Origin: Trebouxia sp. TZW2008
Lineage: Eukaryota; Chlorophyta; Trebouxiophyceae; Trebouxiales; Trebouxiaceae
DNA: 64,000 bases
Assembly (NCBI GenBank): GCA_002118135.1
Contig: BDIU01000149.1
Coordinates: 92,815-156,814 of the forward strand
Reading direction: 5' to 3'
Positions 1 to 11,671 of the stretch are shown here, one piece after another (the stretch's first letter is position 1; the number at the start of each line of letters is the position of its first letter). The notes under the pieces are model-generated. The model did not search any database. It had not been told where the DNA came from and was given only the letters and a program-made list of their open reading frames with translations. Both the position numbers and the translations under genes were made by a program.

Positions 1-3000
1 GTTTCAGCAGTCACAGCAAACTTGCACAGGTGTGAGACATGACTTGCAAGAAGCTCAGACTGTTTGGCGTGTGATTTGTTGCAGGTCGAAAAGCATGGCA
101 AGGGTAGGATAGTAGCTGCAGACTCACTTGCCGAAGCCTTCAAAGCCATGGGCTTCCAGCAGGTGTGACAGGCCGTCACAGTAGACATGCAGCAGGTACA
201 GCAGGTTGCCCTCACTCCTGGCAGCCTCCACCATGTGCACCTCCACCTGCATGTCTCACAGCATTAGGAACTTCAGGTTTCAAAGAAGCCTCAGATCAAG
301 GGTATCAGCCGTGCACGCTCTGATCATCAGCCAAGTAGTTTTTGCTGGCAAACCGGAAGATCAAACATATGCGCTGAGCACATTGCCACAACCATGACAG
401 AAGACTAGGCTGTCACCAGGGCGTTTGCCAACAGCTTATTGCAGCAAACTGCCACTGCCAGTTGATGCTTGCTTATAGAAGACATTCAGCCTGCACAGGA
501 TGGCAATCACACTCTGTGTCAGATGTCAAGCGAGGCTTGCAGGCATGGTGGGACAGGCAAACTTGCCATGATCATGGCATTCTAAGAAGTAAAGTACAAG
601 TGGATGTGCCATATCTGCCTCTGTGTTTGGCTCCTTGCTGACCCTCCAGGAGGCGTCTTACAGCATGCTGCAAGAACAGCGCGAGACAAGAGACAGAGAC
701 AGATACAGTTCAACACCTCTTGCTTCCCAGATACAGCACACACTCTGCTGGTCTTGTTGTGAAATCTGAATGGCTGAGCAAGGCACATGTGCACTTGTGG
801 CAAGCACTCAAGGTCGCTGCTAACACCTTGCAAGGAGCCATGACGACCAGCCAAAGAACATCACAGGCTGGTCATGACATGACTGACATCGACTTGTTGT
901 ACCTGGGCTCGGTGCAGGTACTGCAGGCGCAAGGATGCTGCTGGGACTTTGCAATTGGTGCAACATGCAAGGTCCTGGCAGCAGGAGAAATCTGGATGCA
1001 ATGTAACTGGGCTTGATGCAGGCACTGCCCAGAACCTTGCGAGGAGTTAGACCAATGCAAGATTTTAGCAGCGCTACTGGCATGGGCTAGATGCAGGCAC
1101 TTCAAGACCTTGCACTCAGTGAAAGATGCAAATTCTCAACAGCAGGAGTGACGTAGGCCTGATGCACGAGAGCTTGGTGCAGGCGCTGCTCAAGACCTTG
1201 CATTTGATGGTGCATGAAACATTTCAGCAGCAGCAATGACAGCGGCTTTGTTCATCTTGCAATTGGTCATACGTGCAAGATTTCAGCAGCAGCAGGATCA
1301 ACATGTACCTGGGCTTGGCGCAGGCGCTGTTCAAGGCTGGCCAGCTGGGCCTGAGGCATCACCACTTTGGCTCTCAGCATGCACCATGCAATGATTTTGC
1401 TGCAAATGGGTCAACGCTTGAGCAAGTTGTCTGTACCTGGGCTTGATGCAGCCGCTGTTCACGGCTTGCCAGCTGGGCCTAAGGAGTGAACACCTTGGCT
1501 CTCAGCATGCATGTCTTAATAATTCTGTCACAAATGGGTCAAAGCTTGATCAAGTCATATGTACCTTGGCTTGGTGCAGGCGCTGTTCAAGGCTGGCCAG
1601 TTGGGCCTGAGGAGTGACCACTTTGGCTCTCAGCATGCTGCAGATATCCGTAATGCCTCGCCGCACCCGCTCAAAGTTGGAGTGCTTGCCCTTGCCTGGG
1701 GACCCCACCAGCCCCACCAGCTGCAGCAGTGCAGCATGTAAGCTTGTTCACCTCAGCATAGGTTGCCCCTCAAAGAGGTGCTGGCCCAAATGCTGACATC
1801 GGGTGCTGTTGCAAGCGCTGATCAAGGCAGCAAGTCCGTCAAAAATCACAATCCCCAGATAGGACCTGGTTTCAATACTGTGCAAATTTAGTTCCTGTGT
1901 GCCTGTGCGCATATGCATTCTTGATTACAATAACAGTCACTACACAAAGCTGACACTTCTTGGGCACATTGACTACAAGCACAACAGGGACACAGGCTGA
2001 GAGTCTGACCTTTGGTGCAGCTTCAGAAGCCAAGGTTCAGTGAAAGTCCTTGAGTATGGGGTTCTTGGGATGGTCCATAAAGGCATGGTGGACTGTACTT
2101 AGGATACTCAACATCACTAAATGCTTGCAACACTCCACAGCTTCAATGCAACTGGCGCAGCAATATTGGCTGAGAGGTTGACCTTTGTCGCAGCCTCAAG
2201 AGCCAAGGTCCAGTGGAAGTCCTTGACAGCATGGTGTACTTGATCCAGGATCATCATTGCTAAGTGTACTTGGCATCCAAAGGACAGCTTTGACGTGACT
2301 GGGAAAGGACACATGCTGAGGATCTGACCTTAGGCGCAGCCTCAGGGGCCAGAGTCCAGTGAAAGTCCTTGAGAATGGTACTCATGGGGTGATCCTTGAC
2401 AGCATGGTGCACCTCATCCAGGATGATCAGGCTAGCCATGCCTAGGTCTGCTACTCCCTGCTGTAGCAGCTGCAGGTACAAGCTGGCAGGGAAGAAGAGC
2501 ACCTGCTGCCTCTGAAACTCCAGGCCAAAGTTGCACCACTCGGCTGAAGCACAGTACCTGCACGTGCAAGAACACAAAGGTGTCTAGTTTGGCCGGATGC
2601 AGAGAGCTGCCTCTGGAAGTCCAGGCCAAAGTTGGCATCTCGCAGCTGCAGCATAGAACTTGCAAATGCAAGAATGCAAAGGTGTGCAGTTTTGCTGAAA
2701 CTCCAAGCCATTATTGTACCATTCAGCTGCAGCACCACGCCTGTATATGCAGGCTTGCAAAGGTGTCTAATTTGCTTGAGGCAAATTGCTGCCGCTGAAA
2801 TTCCGGCCAGAGTTGCGACAAACATCTGCAGCACAGCAGCTGCACACGCAGTCAGAGCTGTTCCAACTGCTGAATAGTGATTTGGTCATGAGTCATTGCA
2901 ATGTATGAGCATCAGCGACGACGGCATCTATTGCCATTTGTAAAATTTGGGTGCTTTCGCTTGAAGCAGAGCAATTTTGGAGCATGCTTGCATTGCAGGT

Positions 3001-3963
3001 CGATGCGGTCTATTCTGTCAGCGTGTGGTGCCCATGTGTAAAGGTGTCCAGAGGGCAGGCGCAGACTCAACAGCAAGCAGTTTGCAATGTCAAGCATGCC
3101 ACAGCTCTGCTAGGATTATGACAGCAAAGCATATTGACTTGGCTGCTCACAGAAGAAGCTGAGTACAGAATTCATTGCACCTTGTGTTGGTCTTGACGTT
3201 GTGCTCAGGGGCTGTTCTGGATGCATGGATGGATGGATGCATTGTTGTCTGTCTGCAAATGCACGCTGTGGCTGACTGCAGACGCACCTGCCAATTGAAA
3301 AGCTGTGATAAGACTCGAAGGCAGCTGCCTGTTGGTACAAAAGGTGGACACGGTCAGTCAGGTAGATGACATGCTTCTTCTGATGAATCGCCAGCATCTG
3401 GCGAGCCACCTCAGCAGCTACCAGTGCTTGCTTTGTGCCTGTACAGTCACAGTTTGCAAGCTGTAGCCTTAAAGGCTGATTGCAGCCTTGAGCAACTGTC
3501 AGCATGAGCAACTTCCACAGTCACTGCAGCAGCTGGGCAGTTGCGGCCTACCTGACGGCAGAAACACAACACAATTGTCTGACTGCATGATGTTGTCAAC
3601 GAGTTCCAGCTGATATGGCAGAAGCTGTGCTGCTGTGCCTTGCGTGTGTTGCAGCTTGTCAGAGTGCTGTGGCGCATCATTGAGTGATTTGCCTAACAGG
3701 TGCTGTGCATCATCAGCGCTTGTTGTGGCAGTTGGTGTCTGGCTTGTGGTGTGTGCAGTGGCTTTGGTCTGACCAGCATGGGTTGATCCTTGCTTGTGAG
3801 CTTGCAGCTGAGTCACAAGACTGGCATGGCTGTTGCTGATTTGCGTCAGCAGCACCGCCAGCGCGTTGGGAGAAGTGCTGTGTCGGAATGTCAAAGGTGC
3901 TGCCGGCTCCTGCTTTTCTTGCTCACAGGCTGCAGCGTCCTTGTCGGTGTGCAGGCCGACCAT
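1..3963 (-). CDS. Dicer/RIG-I-like SF2 helicase, 5' part (gene runs off the left edge)
   Basis: Resolved exons (minus): 3963-3552, 3438-3288, 2557-2329, 1720-1565 and, further on, 246-128; exons between 1565 and 246 are unresolved. The first four join in phase. Seen: an N-terminal Q/T/A-rich tail, then LLPYQLELVDNIM, a P-loop region reading LPSGTKQALVAAEV, motif Ia-like HVIYLTDRVHLLYQQA, motif II in LIILDEVHHAVKDHP, and a motif III-like GLVGSPGKGK followed by a helical stretch. DExH followed by HHA.KDHP, and the short spacing to GLxxSP, are typical of Dicer and RIG-I-type helicases. Such helicases clamp double-stranded RNA in silencing or antiviral sensing. RNase III and PAZ domains would lie left of the window, so a stand-alone Dicer-related helicase is equally possible. 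Odd: the Walker A glycine-lysine-threonine is not preserved, and exon edges are present in several decayed copies. ATG at 3963 is the first in-frame ATG of exon 1. Confidence 0.62.
899..1640 (-). repeat. Seven tandem copies of the 3' edge of helicase exon 4
   Basis: The end of exon 4 plus its splice donor (plus-strand text like ggcttggtgcagg) recurs at about 906, 1009, 1084, 1170, 1311, 1439 and 1566. The three rightmost units also share the preceding coding stretch (ctgttcaaggctggcc... and ggctctcagcatgc). Only the copy at 1565-1720 continues into a full exon. Spacing is 75-141 bp. Confidence 0.8.
2007..2440 (-). repeat. Three copies of the DExH-motif exon 3' half
   Basis: A block coding for the stretch after DEVHH (minus strand; PEAAPK and its donor at the end) starts at about 2007, 2180 and 2326. 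The 2326 unit belongs to the intact exon; the 2180 unit still reads ILDQVHHAVKDFHW but has lost part of the sequence; the 2007 unit is more decayed. Confidence 0.75.
2500..2835 (-). repeat. Four copies of the 5' edge of helicase exon 3
   Basis: The acceptor region and first codons of exon 3 (plus-strand ccaggccaaagttg...tgcaagaa.ncaaaggtgt) repeat at about 2515, 2622, 2702 and 2803. Only the leftmost is joined to an intact exon; the rest lie in the intron before it. Confidence 0.75.
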
Positions 3964-4832
3964 GGCGACCGCGACTCCCTGGAATTTGGCAATTCTGACA
4001 GAGTTGCGAAGTTCTGCTATTACACTGTGCCTGCCGATCAGCTGTATGCTGCCTGCTGAGAGCGCTAGCTCAGCGCTGAAGCCGAGCTGGAAGCTGCTGA
4101 TCCCGACTTAATACTTGTCGTTCCCAGAAAATGGGTTGCTCGGTCCTCGAAGCACAACGCAGCTTAGGTTCACATCGGGCGCGCAGATATTCTGAAGTGA
4201 TGTCAGCTTCGATGGACTGCTTTCGTCTCAACTGCGTTGCCCAGGCATGTGTCTAGGACCAAGGTCAGACTCACTGTCAACGTATAGCGGGACCTTGTAC
4301 CACTAACGGGTTGTTGTTGCTGACTGATTGCATCATCGACACGGTGAAAACCGTCGTTTACAACACAGCATAAACGTCAGGTAAGGCTTGCACGTTTCGA
4401 CACCTGCAACTTGCCAAGTCTCGACGCAACTAGAAAGCGCACACAGAGTGTTTCCAACACACGATTTCAACACTGTGACCCAAACTGAGATCGCAACAGA
4501 GCGGCACGGCTTCGCTCGTTGAGGCATAGCGCACGAGATGAGAAGAAGACCGTGCTGAGACACTAGGGGAAGCCCCTTAGTAATGGGGTAGTAATAGGCT
4601 CTTACGCTCGTGTAAGCAAGATCAGTTACGATGCCTTCGCGAGAACAGCAAATTGCGCCAATGAAAAGCATACAATGCGCAGCCGAACTTTGCATGTAAC
4701 AGTCCGCATATGTGACTTTGCTCTGAATCCACTCGATAGGGGTTCTGTTCGGCTGTATTTTGGGGACGGATCTTCGGCAATGCATGCCAAAGTTGCATAG
4801 ACCCCGCTTGAGTCAGAGCGTCCAACGGGAGT
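3964..4832. promoter_or_regulatory. Divergent intergenic region between Dicer-like helicase and SYP81
   Basis: This 869-bp stretch separates two start codons pointing away from each other and must hold both promoters. I see no conserved gene in it; open frames on the minus strand here lack recognisable motifs and are taken as chance. No clear TATA box could be assigned. Confidence 0.5.
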
Positions 4833-6741
4833 ATGACAGCCTTTGACCAGACCGCTCTTTTCTGGGATATTAGCCTGAATGTTGCGAAGCAGCAGGGTCT
4901 CGACGAGGTCAGTAAGTTGCTCCCATACAAAGGCATGTCTTGCGACTGTAAGCCGCCTGCTATTTCCGCTGTGCAGGCCAGGATCAGAAAGCTCAGGTCT
5001 GCACAGATACTGAGATCTTTAGCCAAATCAAGCTTCACATTGGCTGCTATAGAACTGGTAAGGTCAGATCATAGAGTTCATGTTCAGTCTGCAGCACGCA
5101 GCACTATTGCACTGGTGCAGGCTGCAGCAGTCAGCCAAGTCACTCAGCTCATGCAAAGCCAACGCCAAGATTATGTTCAGCCAGGTACAGTGATTTGCGG
5201 CATCATGCGAGCAGCAGCATGCATTCAACCCAGTCTGCTGCCTGAGTCATGCTGCCTGAGTCATAGTAAGTGAGTCATGCCAACTCTGCAGGTCGCATGT
5301 CTCAAGCACAGCAAGATGCTGTTGAACATGAAATGGCTCGGGGCCTAAAAGTTTGCAAGGAGAACATCCAGCAACTGCAATCTCAAATCCAGAAATCCAG
5401 TAGCAATGCTGGTCAGCTCACAATCAACACAGCTACTGCTGCTCACAGGCAGGGTGTGGTGCGCAACTGACCCGTTTGTGCATGTAACGTTTTGCCATGG
5501 CTGCTGCAGGAGCAATATTCCAACAACATGGCATTTGTGTTGTAGGTCCTGATCCTGACAGAGAGCTTGCAAAGTGCAACAGACATCTTAGATGAAGCCA
5601 GGAGTCAGCGGCGACAGCAGGAAGTACATCAAGAAACTCAGAGAAAGAGAAAGCAGAGGCGCTTTATGCCATCTGCGCAGGTGATATTTCATGACGTTGT
5701 GCATCCTGGTGATCACAGCAGCAGTCCACATTGGATAACTTCCCTGCTGTACGGCTTTTCATAAGACATGAGCTGCCACACGGTCATCATCATGTTGCTG
5801 CACATGAAACAAACAGCACAGCATTTTGGCAGAGAGTGACTGCACATGTGCATGCATGGACCAGCCAGTAGAACCTATTGCCTTAGTTGTCTGGCAATAC
5901 AGAGACCCTGCAGGAGTTGTTTGCTCAGCGTGTACTTAAGAATTACAATCGCGCCAGTCACTTCTGTATGATCAGGCTGTGATAGTAGTGCACTGTGCAG
6001 ATGATGAATTATCAGCCACTCCCTCCTGAGAGCCAGGCAGATCCAAATGGTCAAATGGGGGGCCAGATGGCTGGGCCCCAACAGGAGCTGATGCAGACAG
6101 AAACCGAAAACAGGCTGCTCAGGCATAGGCTCAACACCACTCGTGAGAGAGCAACAGGCATAGAGAGCTCTTTGGCTGATGTTGGCAATCTTCTGGATAT
6201 TTTCAGCCACCAGGTCTTGCAGCAGTCAGAGCAGATAGAGACTCTGTACAATGAGGTCAGGTTTTGTGCTCAACATGCCACTCAGAGTGCCCCTGCCCCT
6301 GTCTTGTTGCATATGTGCACAGTTTGTTCAAAATAAACTTTACAGCTTCAGTGGAGCCACAGTCAGCATCTACGTCGTGATCCTTGCCTGCAGTCACGTT
6401 TCTTGCAATGATCTTTTGATTGCAACAATCAACAGCACCAATGGAGATGTTGCCCAAGGGCATGGTTAGATAGTAGGCAATCTGAAATCAAGGTTCGTTT
6501 GCAGCTTCAACAGGCAAAGTCGCCAGCTTTGAACAATGTCATCAGCTGATGTTAGTCCATGCAGAAAATTGACAAAGCAGCCGTGTTTGTGCAGGCAGTA
6601 GAGCAGACAACCAATATTGAAAAGGGCAATGTGCAGCTGACAAAGGCAATCAAGCTCAGCACATCTGCAAGGAAGTTCACTGCTGTGCTTATGCTTATTG
6701 CATCTTTGTTGGTTCTAGGTTTTGATTGGTATGCTTCTTGA
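4833..6741 (+). CDS. SYP81: Syntaxin-18/SYP81-type Qa-SNARE
   Basis: Six phase-consistent exons: 4833-5057, 5121-5184, 5292-5455, 5546-5680, 6001-6255, 6595-6741, giving 329 residues, close to the family's usual ~335. The N-terminus (MTAFDQTALFWD) and the helical regions (GRMSQAQQDAVEHE, then a basic QRKRKQRR stretch) match the N-terminal part of syntaxin-18. A Qa-SNARE motif spans about residues 235-300, including DIFSHQVLQQSEQIETLY. One membrane segment follows at about 309-324 and the protein ends FDWYAS, the usual short lumenal tail of this family. Known role: the ER-resident (UFE1/SYP81) SNARE acting with Sec20 and Use1 in fusion of Golgi-derived COPI vesicles with the ER. ATG 4833 is chosen by family length. 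The donor of exon 3 could be 5455 or 5458. Confidence 0.9.
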
Positions 6742-7502
6742 CAGCCAATCTTATGTATCATTTTACCAGAAGACTCCTCTGCCATGACATTACTTGACAT
6801 ACGAACACAGTGAGAGCGCTATAGTGCCAACAAGCACAATCATTCGATGCAACGACCGTCACTTTGAGTGGTAGCCATGAGCTGATTGATGACACATGAC
6901 CTACAAGGCCTAATCAATGAACAGACGTATTTCTCATTCTACATCACTGATTGCCATATGCATGCATGGCCCATGCATACACATCAATACTGGTGCAAAG
7001 CTGCATGCGCATGCTGTACTAGCACTTGAGCATGGCACATTTGAGGTTCATGCGGTATGCTTTGCTCTGCCTATCTCCAGCCTACATGCACGCGCATCCT
7101 GCGTCAGAAAGCGGCTGCCTAGATGCAGTGGCATCACTCCGATTGGCACGAATTGACTCCAGGGTTTGTTCCAGCGCTGGTTCTGACGCGCACCGTGTGA
7201 GGCCATGCGGGCCACGGACAAATTGTTTGTAGCTTTACAAATTTATAAAGCCTTTTCCCGTCAAAACCAGCTGTTCTGGCAAACGTTTTGAGGGGTTGTG
7301 GTGGCAAGCTGCCTGCTGCTATTGCTGACTGCACTTGCCCCATGCTAGCATCTCAAGTGTAGCTTGTGTGTGCATCGAGCATAGACAGTATGTGCTGTGA
7401 GAAACAACCTTCTACAAGTGAACTACCTGCCAAAGCAAGACTGATTGTCTGGTCCTGAGCCACGCAAGGCTTGCCAGGCCAGAGCTCAACTACAGAGTAG
7501 GC
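6742..7502. other. Intergenic, SYP81 3' flank and cyclin A promoter
   Basis: No coding exon is recognised. The right part must hold the promoter and 5' leader of the cyclin gene. Short ATGCATGC-rich runs near 6957-7000 are the only visible sequence feature. Confidence 0.5.
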
Positions 7503-10002
7503 ATGCCGAGACAAGGCTACGGTCCTGTGACGCGTTCTGCAACAGTTGGAAGTACGGAAGTTCAAGGAGGGCAGCCTGTCAAAAACAGAACTGCAGCGTC
7601 AGGCAAGCGGAAAGAGGAAGAGAGCAAGGTCTGTCATTTCAAACTGAGTGGCGTCCCATGCATCGGTTGCGGCGCTTCTGTTTCCTGTCCAACTCGGGAG
7701 CACAGAAGTCGTCGCTACAGACGATGTCCGCTATATCAGACCTTGTGCTGCGCAGGCCGATGGAGGTATCAAAAAGGGGCGAGCGGCGTTCGGAGATCTC
7801 ACGAACCACTCCCAGGGGCATCACGAGCCTGTAAGTCAGAAGGTGCGATTAGTATCTGCTAGGCAAACTGTTGATCCTTGACACCTGCTGCAGATAACAA
7901 CAACCTGCTGTATCTGGCAGTCCATGTGTTGATGCAGTGCCATCCTGATGCAGCACAATGCTACATGTTGTGAATAATCCGATTATTTGCTACAGGGACA
8001 GAACAACACCAGAGTCTCCTCTCAAGTTGGCTCTGTGCGTCAGCAGCAGGTATTATGAGCGTGAAGCTGTGTGCTTGTTGCGCTGAATAGACACGCACAT
8101 CGTGCATTGCTTTGCGCAATGTCAGCTGTTGGAGCACAGTATCCCGAGTCCATCCAGATGTCTATGCAGGTGTCAGGCTTGGCCGTCAAGCATCAGGCTT
8201 CAGCACAGTATGGATCAAGAGACATGTCACAGCGTAAGAGAAATTCTCAGAATTTTTCTCGTTAATGTTTCCTGGTGTTCCTGTTGCCATTCAGCATAGA
8301 CGAGCACTTTCATGAGCACAGACCTGCTGAATGCCTGACCTTGCTTTCAGTTCCTTGCAAGGCCTACTGCGCCTTTCTACACAGTGGCAATCCTGCAGGT
8401 CCAGCTGATATGGAGCTGGAGCCAAGCTCTGCATCTTGTGGAGAGTACTGGACAGACATAGATGCTTTGGACCATGAGGACCCTATGGCTTGCACAGAGT
8501 ATGTGCATGACATTGTCTGCCATCTTCTGGAGGCTGAGGTATGCTTGCATCGGAATGGCATCCTTGCTATGCATATGATGCTCACAAGCACACGTTATAC
8601 AGTTTGTTCAGCGACAACTTGCCATTTGAGCACTGCTGGTGACTGCTATATCTGCTTGCTTTGTCATTTCTTCATTGTAGCCAGTGGTGATGAGTAGGCA
8701 GATGACACCTACTGTGATGTGGAGAATCATCGCTCATCCGATTGAAGGTCAGCAGGGCCTCAACATTCCATTTGGTGCAGAGAAAGAGGAGGCCGCACCT
8801 GGACTACATGCAGACGGTGCAGCAGGATGTCAACAACAGCATGCGGAGCATCCTTGTTGATTGGCTGGTTGAGGTTGCTCAGGAGTACAAGCTGGTGTCT
8901 GAGACCTTGTTTCTGGCAATCAACTACATTGATCGCTTCCTGTCCAGCGAGGTGGCACCACGCAGAAAGCTGCAATTGGTTGGGATCACTTGCATGTTGG
9001 TGGCGGCAAAGTATGAAGAGATCTATGCGCCTCAGATTGAAGACTTCTGCTACATCACAGACAACACATACACGCGTGATGAGGTCTTGGCCATGGAGCA
9101 GCAGGTGACTCAGCTGATTAACCTGCAGTGCTTTGAACTGCAATGTAGCATACTTTACATTGACATGCAAATGCTGTCAGAGAGCCTTACTTTGTGGTGG
9201 ATCCACATTGAGGCCCCAGATTCTGGCATAGCTTGGCTGACCGCCTTGGCCAAGCTCATTCGTGCTAGTGTGTTTTTGTATTGTTAGCCAATTTCGCACT
9301 GCTAAGCAACACCATGTGCCGCAGGTGTTGGGGGCTTTGTCCTTTGAGCTGACAGTGCCAACTGCAAAGACCTTCCTCAGGAGATTTCTGAAAGCTGCCT
9401 TGCCTGGTGACTTGCCAGCTGACACCCGTCTGGAGTGCTTGAGCAGCTATCTTGCAGAACTCATGCTGCCGGAATATGGCGCTCTGCAGTTTCTGCCATC
9501 TCAGGTGTGATTCTGCCTTTCTGTGGTGCAATCAGTGCAGTCGCTCTGCATACGCTCAAATGATGCTCTGAAGTCTGAGTCAGTCAAGTGTGCCAGGGTG
9601 CACAGATGGCGAACAGCTATGCATGATAACTTGGTTGAATTTGTTGCGCTTTTGATGTCTTGTTGGGCAATTGGTGCAATGCGATTTGTGCAATGCATCA
9701 AGTCAACAGTCTGCACCCATGATAAATCGTCGTTTGGTCTGCAGATTGCAGCATCAGCTGTGCTTCTTGCAAATGTGTCTCTGGGTCGCTCAGCCTGGAC
9801 TCCCACTCTACAACACTACACTGGCTACAAGCCTTGTGACCTGATGGAGTGTTGCAAGCTGATGCACAAGGTGCACTTGGCTCAGCACAAGCCTGAGGCC
9901 ACCACCCCAGCCATACGAGACAAATATGCTCAGCCTAAATACTATTGTGTGTCAGCCATTCGCTGCAGCATGGATGTACTACCACACTACCTTTTCAGAT
10001 GA
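7503..10002 (+). CDS. CYCA: A-type cyclin
   Basis: Eight phase-consistent exons: 7503-7628, 7756-7830, 7996-8049, 8170-8233, 8399-8538, 8781-9104, 9325-9504, 9745-10002, giving about 406 residues. A destruction-box-like RAAFGDLTN sits at about residues 51-59. The first cyclin fold (about 160-261) contains MRSILVDWLVEVAQEYKLV, YIDRFLSS and AAKYEEIYAPQIEDFCYITD; the second fold (262-380) contains FLRRFLKAALPG, IAASAVLLANV and LQHYTGYKP. These are A-type rather than B- or D-type signatures. Known role: binds and activates CDKs for S-phase progression and G2/M entry, then is degraded by the APC/C. The stop TGA is at 10000-10002. An additional small exon between 8050 and 8169 cannot be excluded, but phases do not require one. 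Confidence 0.92.
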
Positions 10003-10461
10003 TGCCATTCAAAGCATATTCTACTGCTGATCTAGCTCTTGTCTCTGCTGTTACAAACTGATGATCCCTTTGCTCTACTCTTTTATGGAACACAGAATTG
10101 AGTGGGGAACGCTCATAGGCCCTGCCCAATTGCACAATCAGTTGAACAGTAGTAAGTCCAGCAACATATGAAAACGCTTGATGGAAGCTCAACCTTTACA
10201 GCAATTTATAATCTTGGAAAAGCTGATTTGTTTGAGCTGTGTCTAGCGTCACACTATTGCATTGAGAGCTCATGGAGCATGATTGTTCATAGTTTGAAAC
10301 ATGCAGTACCATACAGAAGCAACACATTCAGAAAGGCAGTGGTGTCAGAAGTGCAGAAATATCAGCAACAGAATTGGCAACCATAAAAACAACACATCAA
10401 CGCAGTCAATGCATATACAACCTCAAGGCATTCTAGACTGTACAGTCCCTCTATCAGCTAT
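10003..10461. other. Convergent intergenic region between cyclin A and F-box gene
   Basis: The 3' ends of two genes face each other across 459 bp. I see no further gene; it should carry both 3' UTRs. Confidence 0.5.
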
Positions 10462-11671
10462 TCAAGCCTCCTCATCTTGTTCTGGGATTGGGCTGTCAAA
10501 GGGGACCATCAAACCAAATTGTTCAGTGCAACTGCTTACTTCTGGAGCATCTGTGAATTGCAATGCTCGAGGTGCCGCACTGACTTTGGCATGACACCTG
10601 CACCAAGCGCACATGCTGTGATCAGCTCTGATTGAAGCACCAGCATTTGGGTGAAACAGGAACAGCATGTCGAGCTTGGATGCGCTGGAAAGCTTGACCC
10701 TGACTGCAGTGATTCAGAACATTGAACGCTAAGAAAGAATGTTCAATGAAACCAGATACACAAGTTTTGCAGCATCACTAGCACATAGTGCAGCAGCTCA
10801 GGACTGCACTGTCTTTGGCCAAGAAGCAAGCTGCTGGCTCACCTGCTTGAACTGCTTGATGCTGGCTGAGCGCGGGACGCTGCACGCTTTTTCAGGTCGA
10901 CTCTCGCAGGAAATTCATCTGGTTGCCGATGAGGAGTGATGTACGTAAAGTGCAACAACATGGCTGTCTGCATCTGTAACGCACACAAGCCATCAATTGT
11001 ACGCGTGCAGAAAGTCAATGTAAGCCAGGCTGATTTCAGCAAAGAGAGACAAGAGCACACACCGAGCTCCGCAAGTCGTGGCAGACTTGAAACAGCGGCT
11101 CAATATCCTCATGATCCAACTTGTATATGATCTGAAGCTGCAGGCACCAACAAGACTTCAAAAACAAAGTTCATCAAGGCAGAAGCTTTCCAAAAAAGCC
11201 TGTGCAGGTCAAACTTCTGAGAAAACCAAGCGGCATGCTCACCAAGACATCCTCAGGCAATGATAGCAATCCTGCAGGAGCTGCAGCTGCTGCCAATTTG
11301 CGGCGCTTGGCAGCCTGGCGCTCGTGTCTATGCCGTACAAGCAGCTGATGCCTCCTCTCAAAGAGCTTGGCAACAGATTTGCACCCAGGAGCTGGCAAGA
11401 TGCAGGTGCCATATGCCCCAAAGTGCTGGTCAGAAGTATTGCAGCTGCTTGTGCTGTTTGCTGAAGCAGCTCCACTTAACAGTGATGACTGGTTTTGCTG
11501 TTGATTGCTAGTGTCTGAATGCTTGGAGGAAGCGTGAGCTCTCCGCCAAGCCTGCTGAGCCTGAAAGTATCCCGCTAGAGCGCCAGGGGCTATACACCTT
11601 GCACCAGTTGTGGAGGATCTGCTTCTGGCACTGCGGGACTGAGACTGGCTGTGGCTGTCGGACGATTGCAT
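10462..11671 (-). CDS. Plant-type F-box protein
   Basis: Four phase-consistent exons on the minus strand: 11671-11243, 11137-11063, 10973-10843, 10597-10462, giving about 256 residues. The N-terminal ~100 residues are Ser/Gln/Ala-rich. A basic patch (RHRHERQAAKRRK) precedes LLSLPEDVL, the start of an F-box that continues across the intron as LQIIYKLDHEDIEPLFQVCH. Then comes LLHFTYITPHRQP. The combination LPxDVL...HEDxxxLxxV...HFxYxTP is that of a small family of plant F-box proteins with no extra repeat domain. Known role of the F-box: it binds SKP1 in an SCF ubiquitin ligase; the substrate is unknown. ATG at 11671 is the first in-frame ATG after a stop; a 5' exon further upstream is possible. 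Confidence 0.72.

Noticed and set aside
4333..5038. Open frames of 138-150 codons on the minus strand
   Set aside because: They lack motifs, overlap the SYP81 promoter and first exon, and their composition is that of the opposite strand.
8050..8169. An extra cyclin exon around 8123-8168
   Set aside because: It is possible by splice sites, but the flanking exons already join in phase without it and it has no conserved motif.
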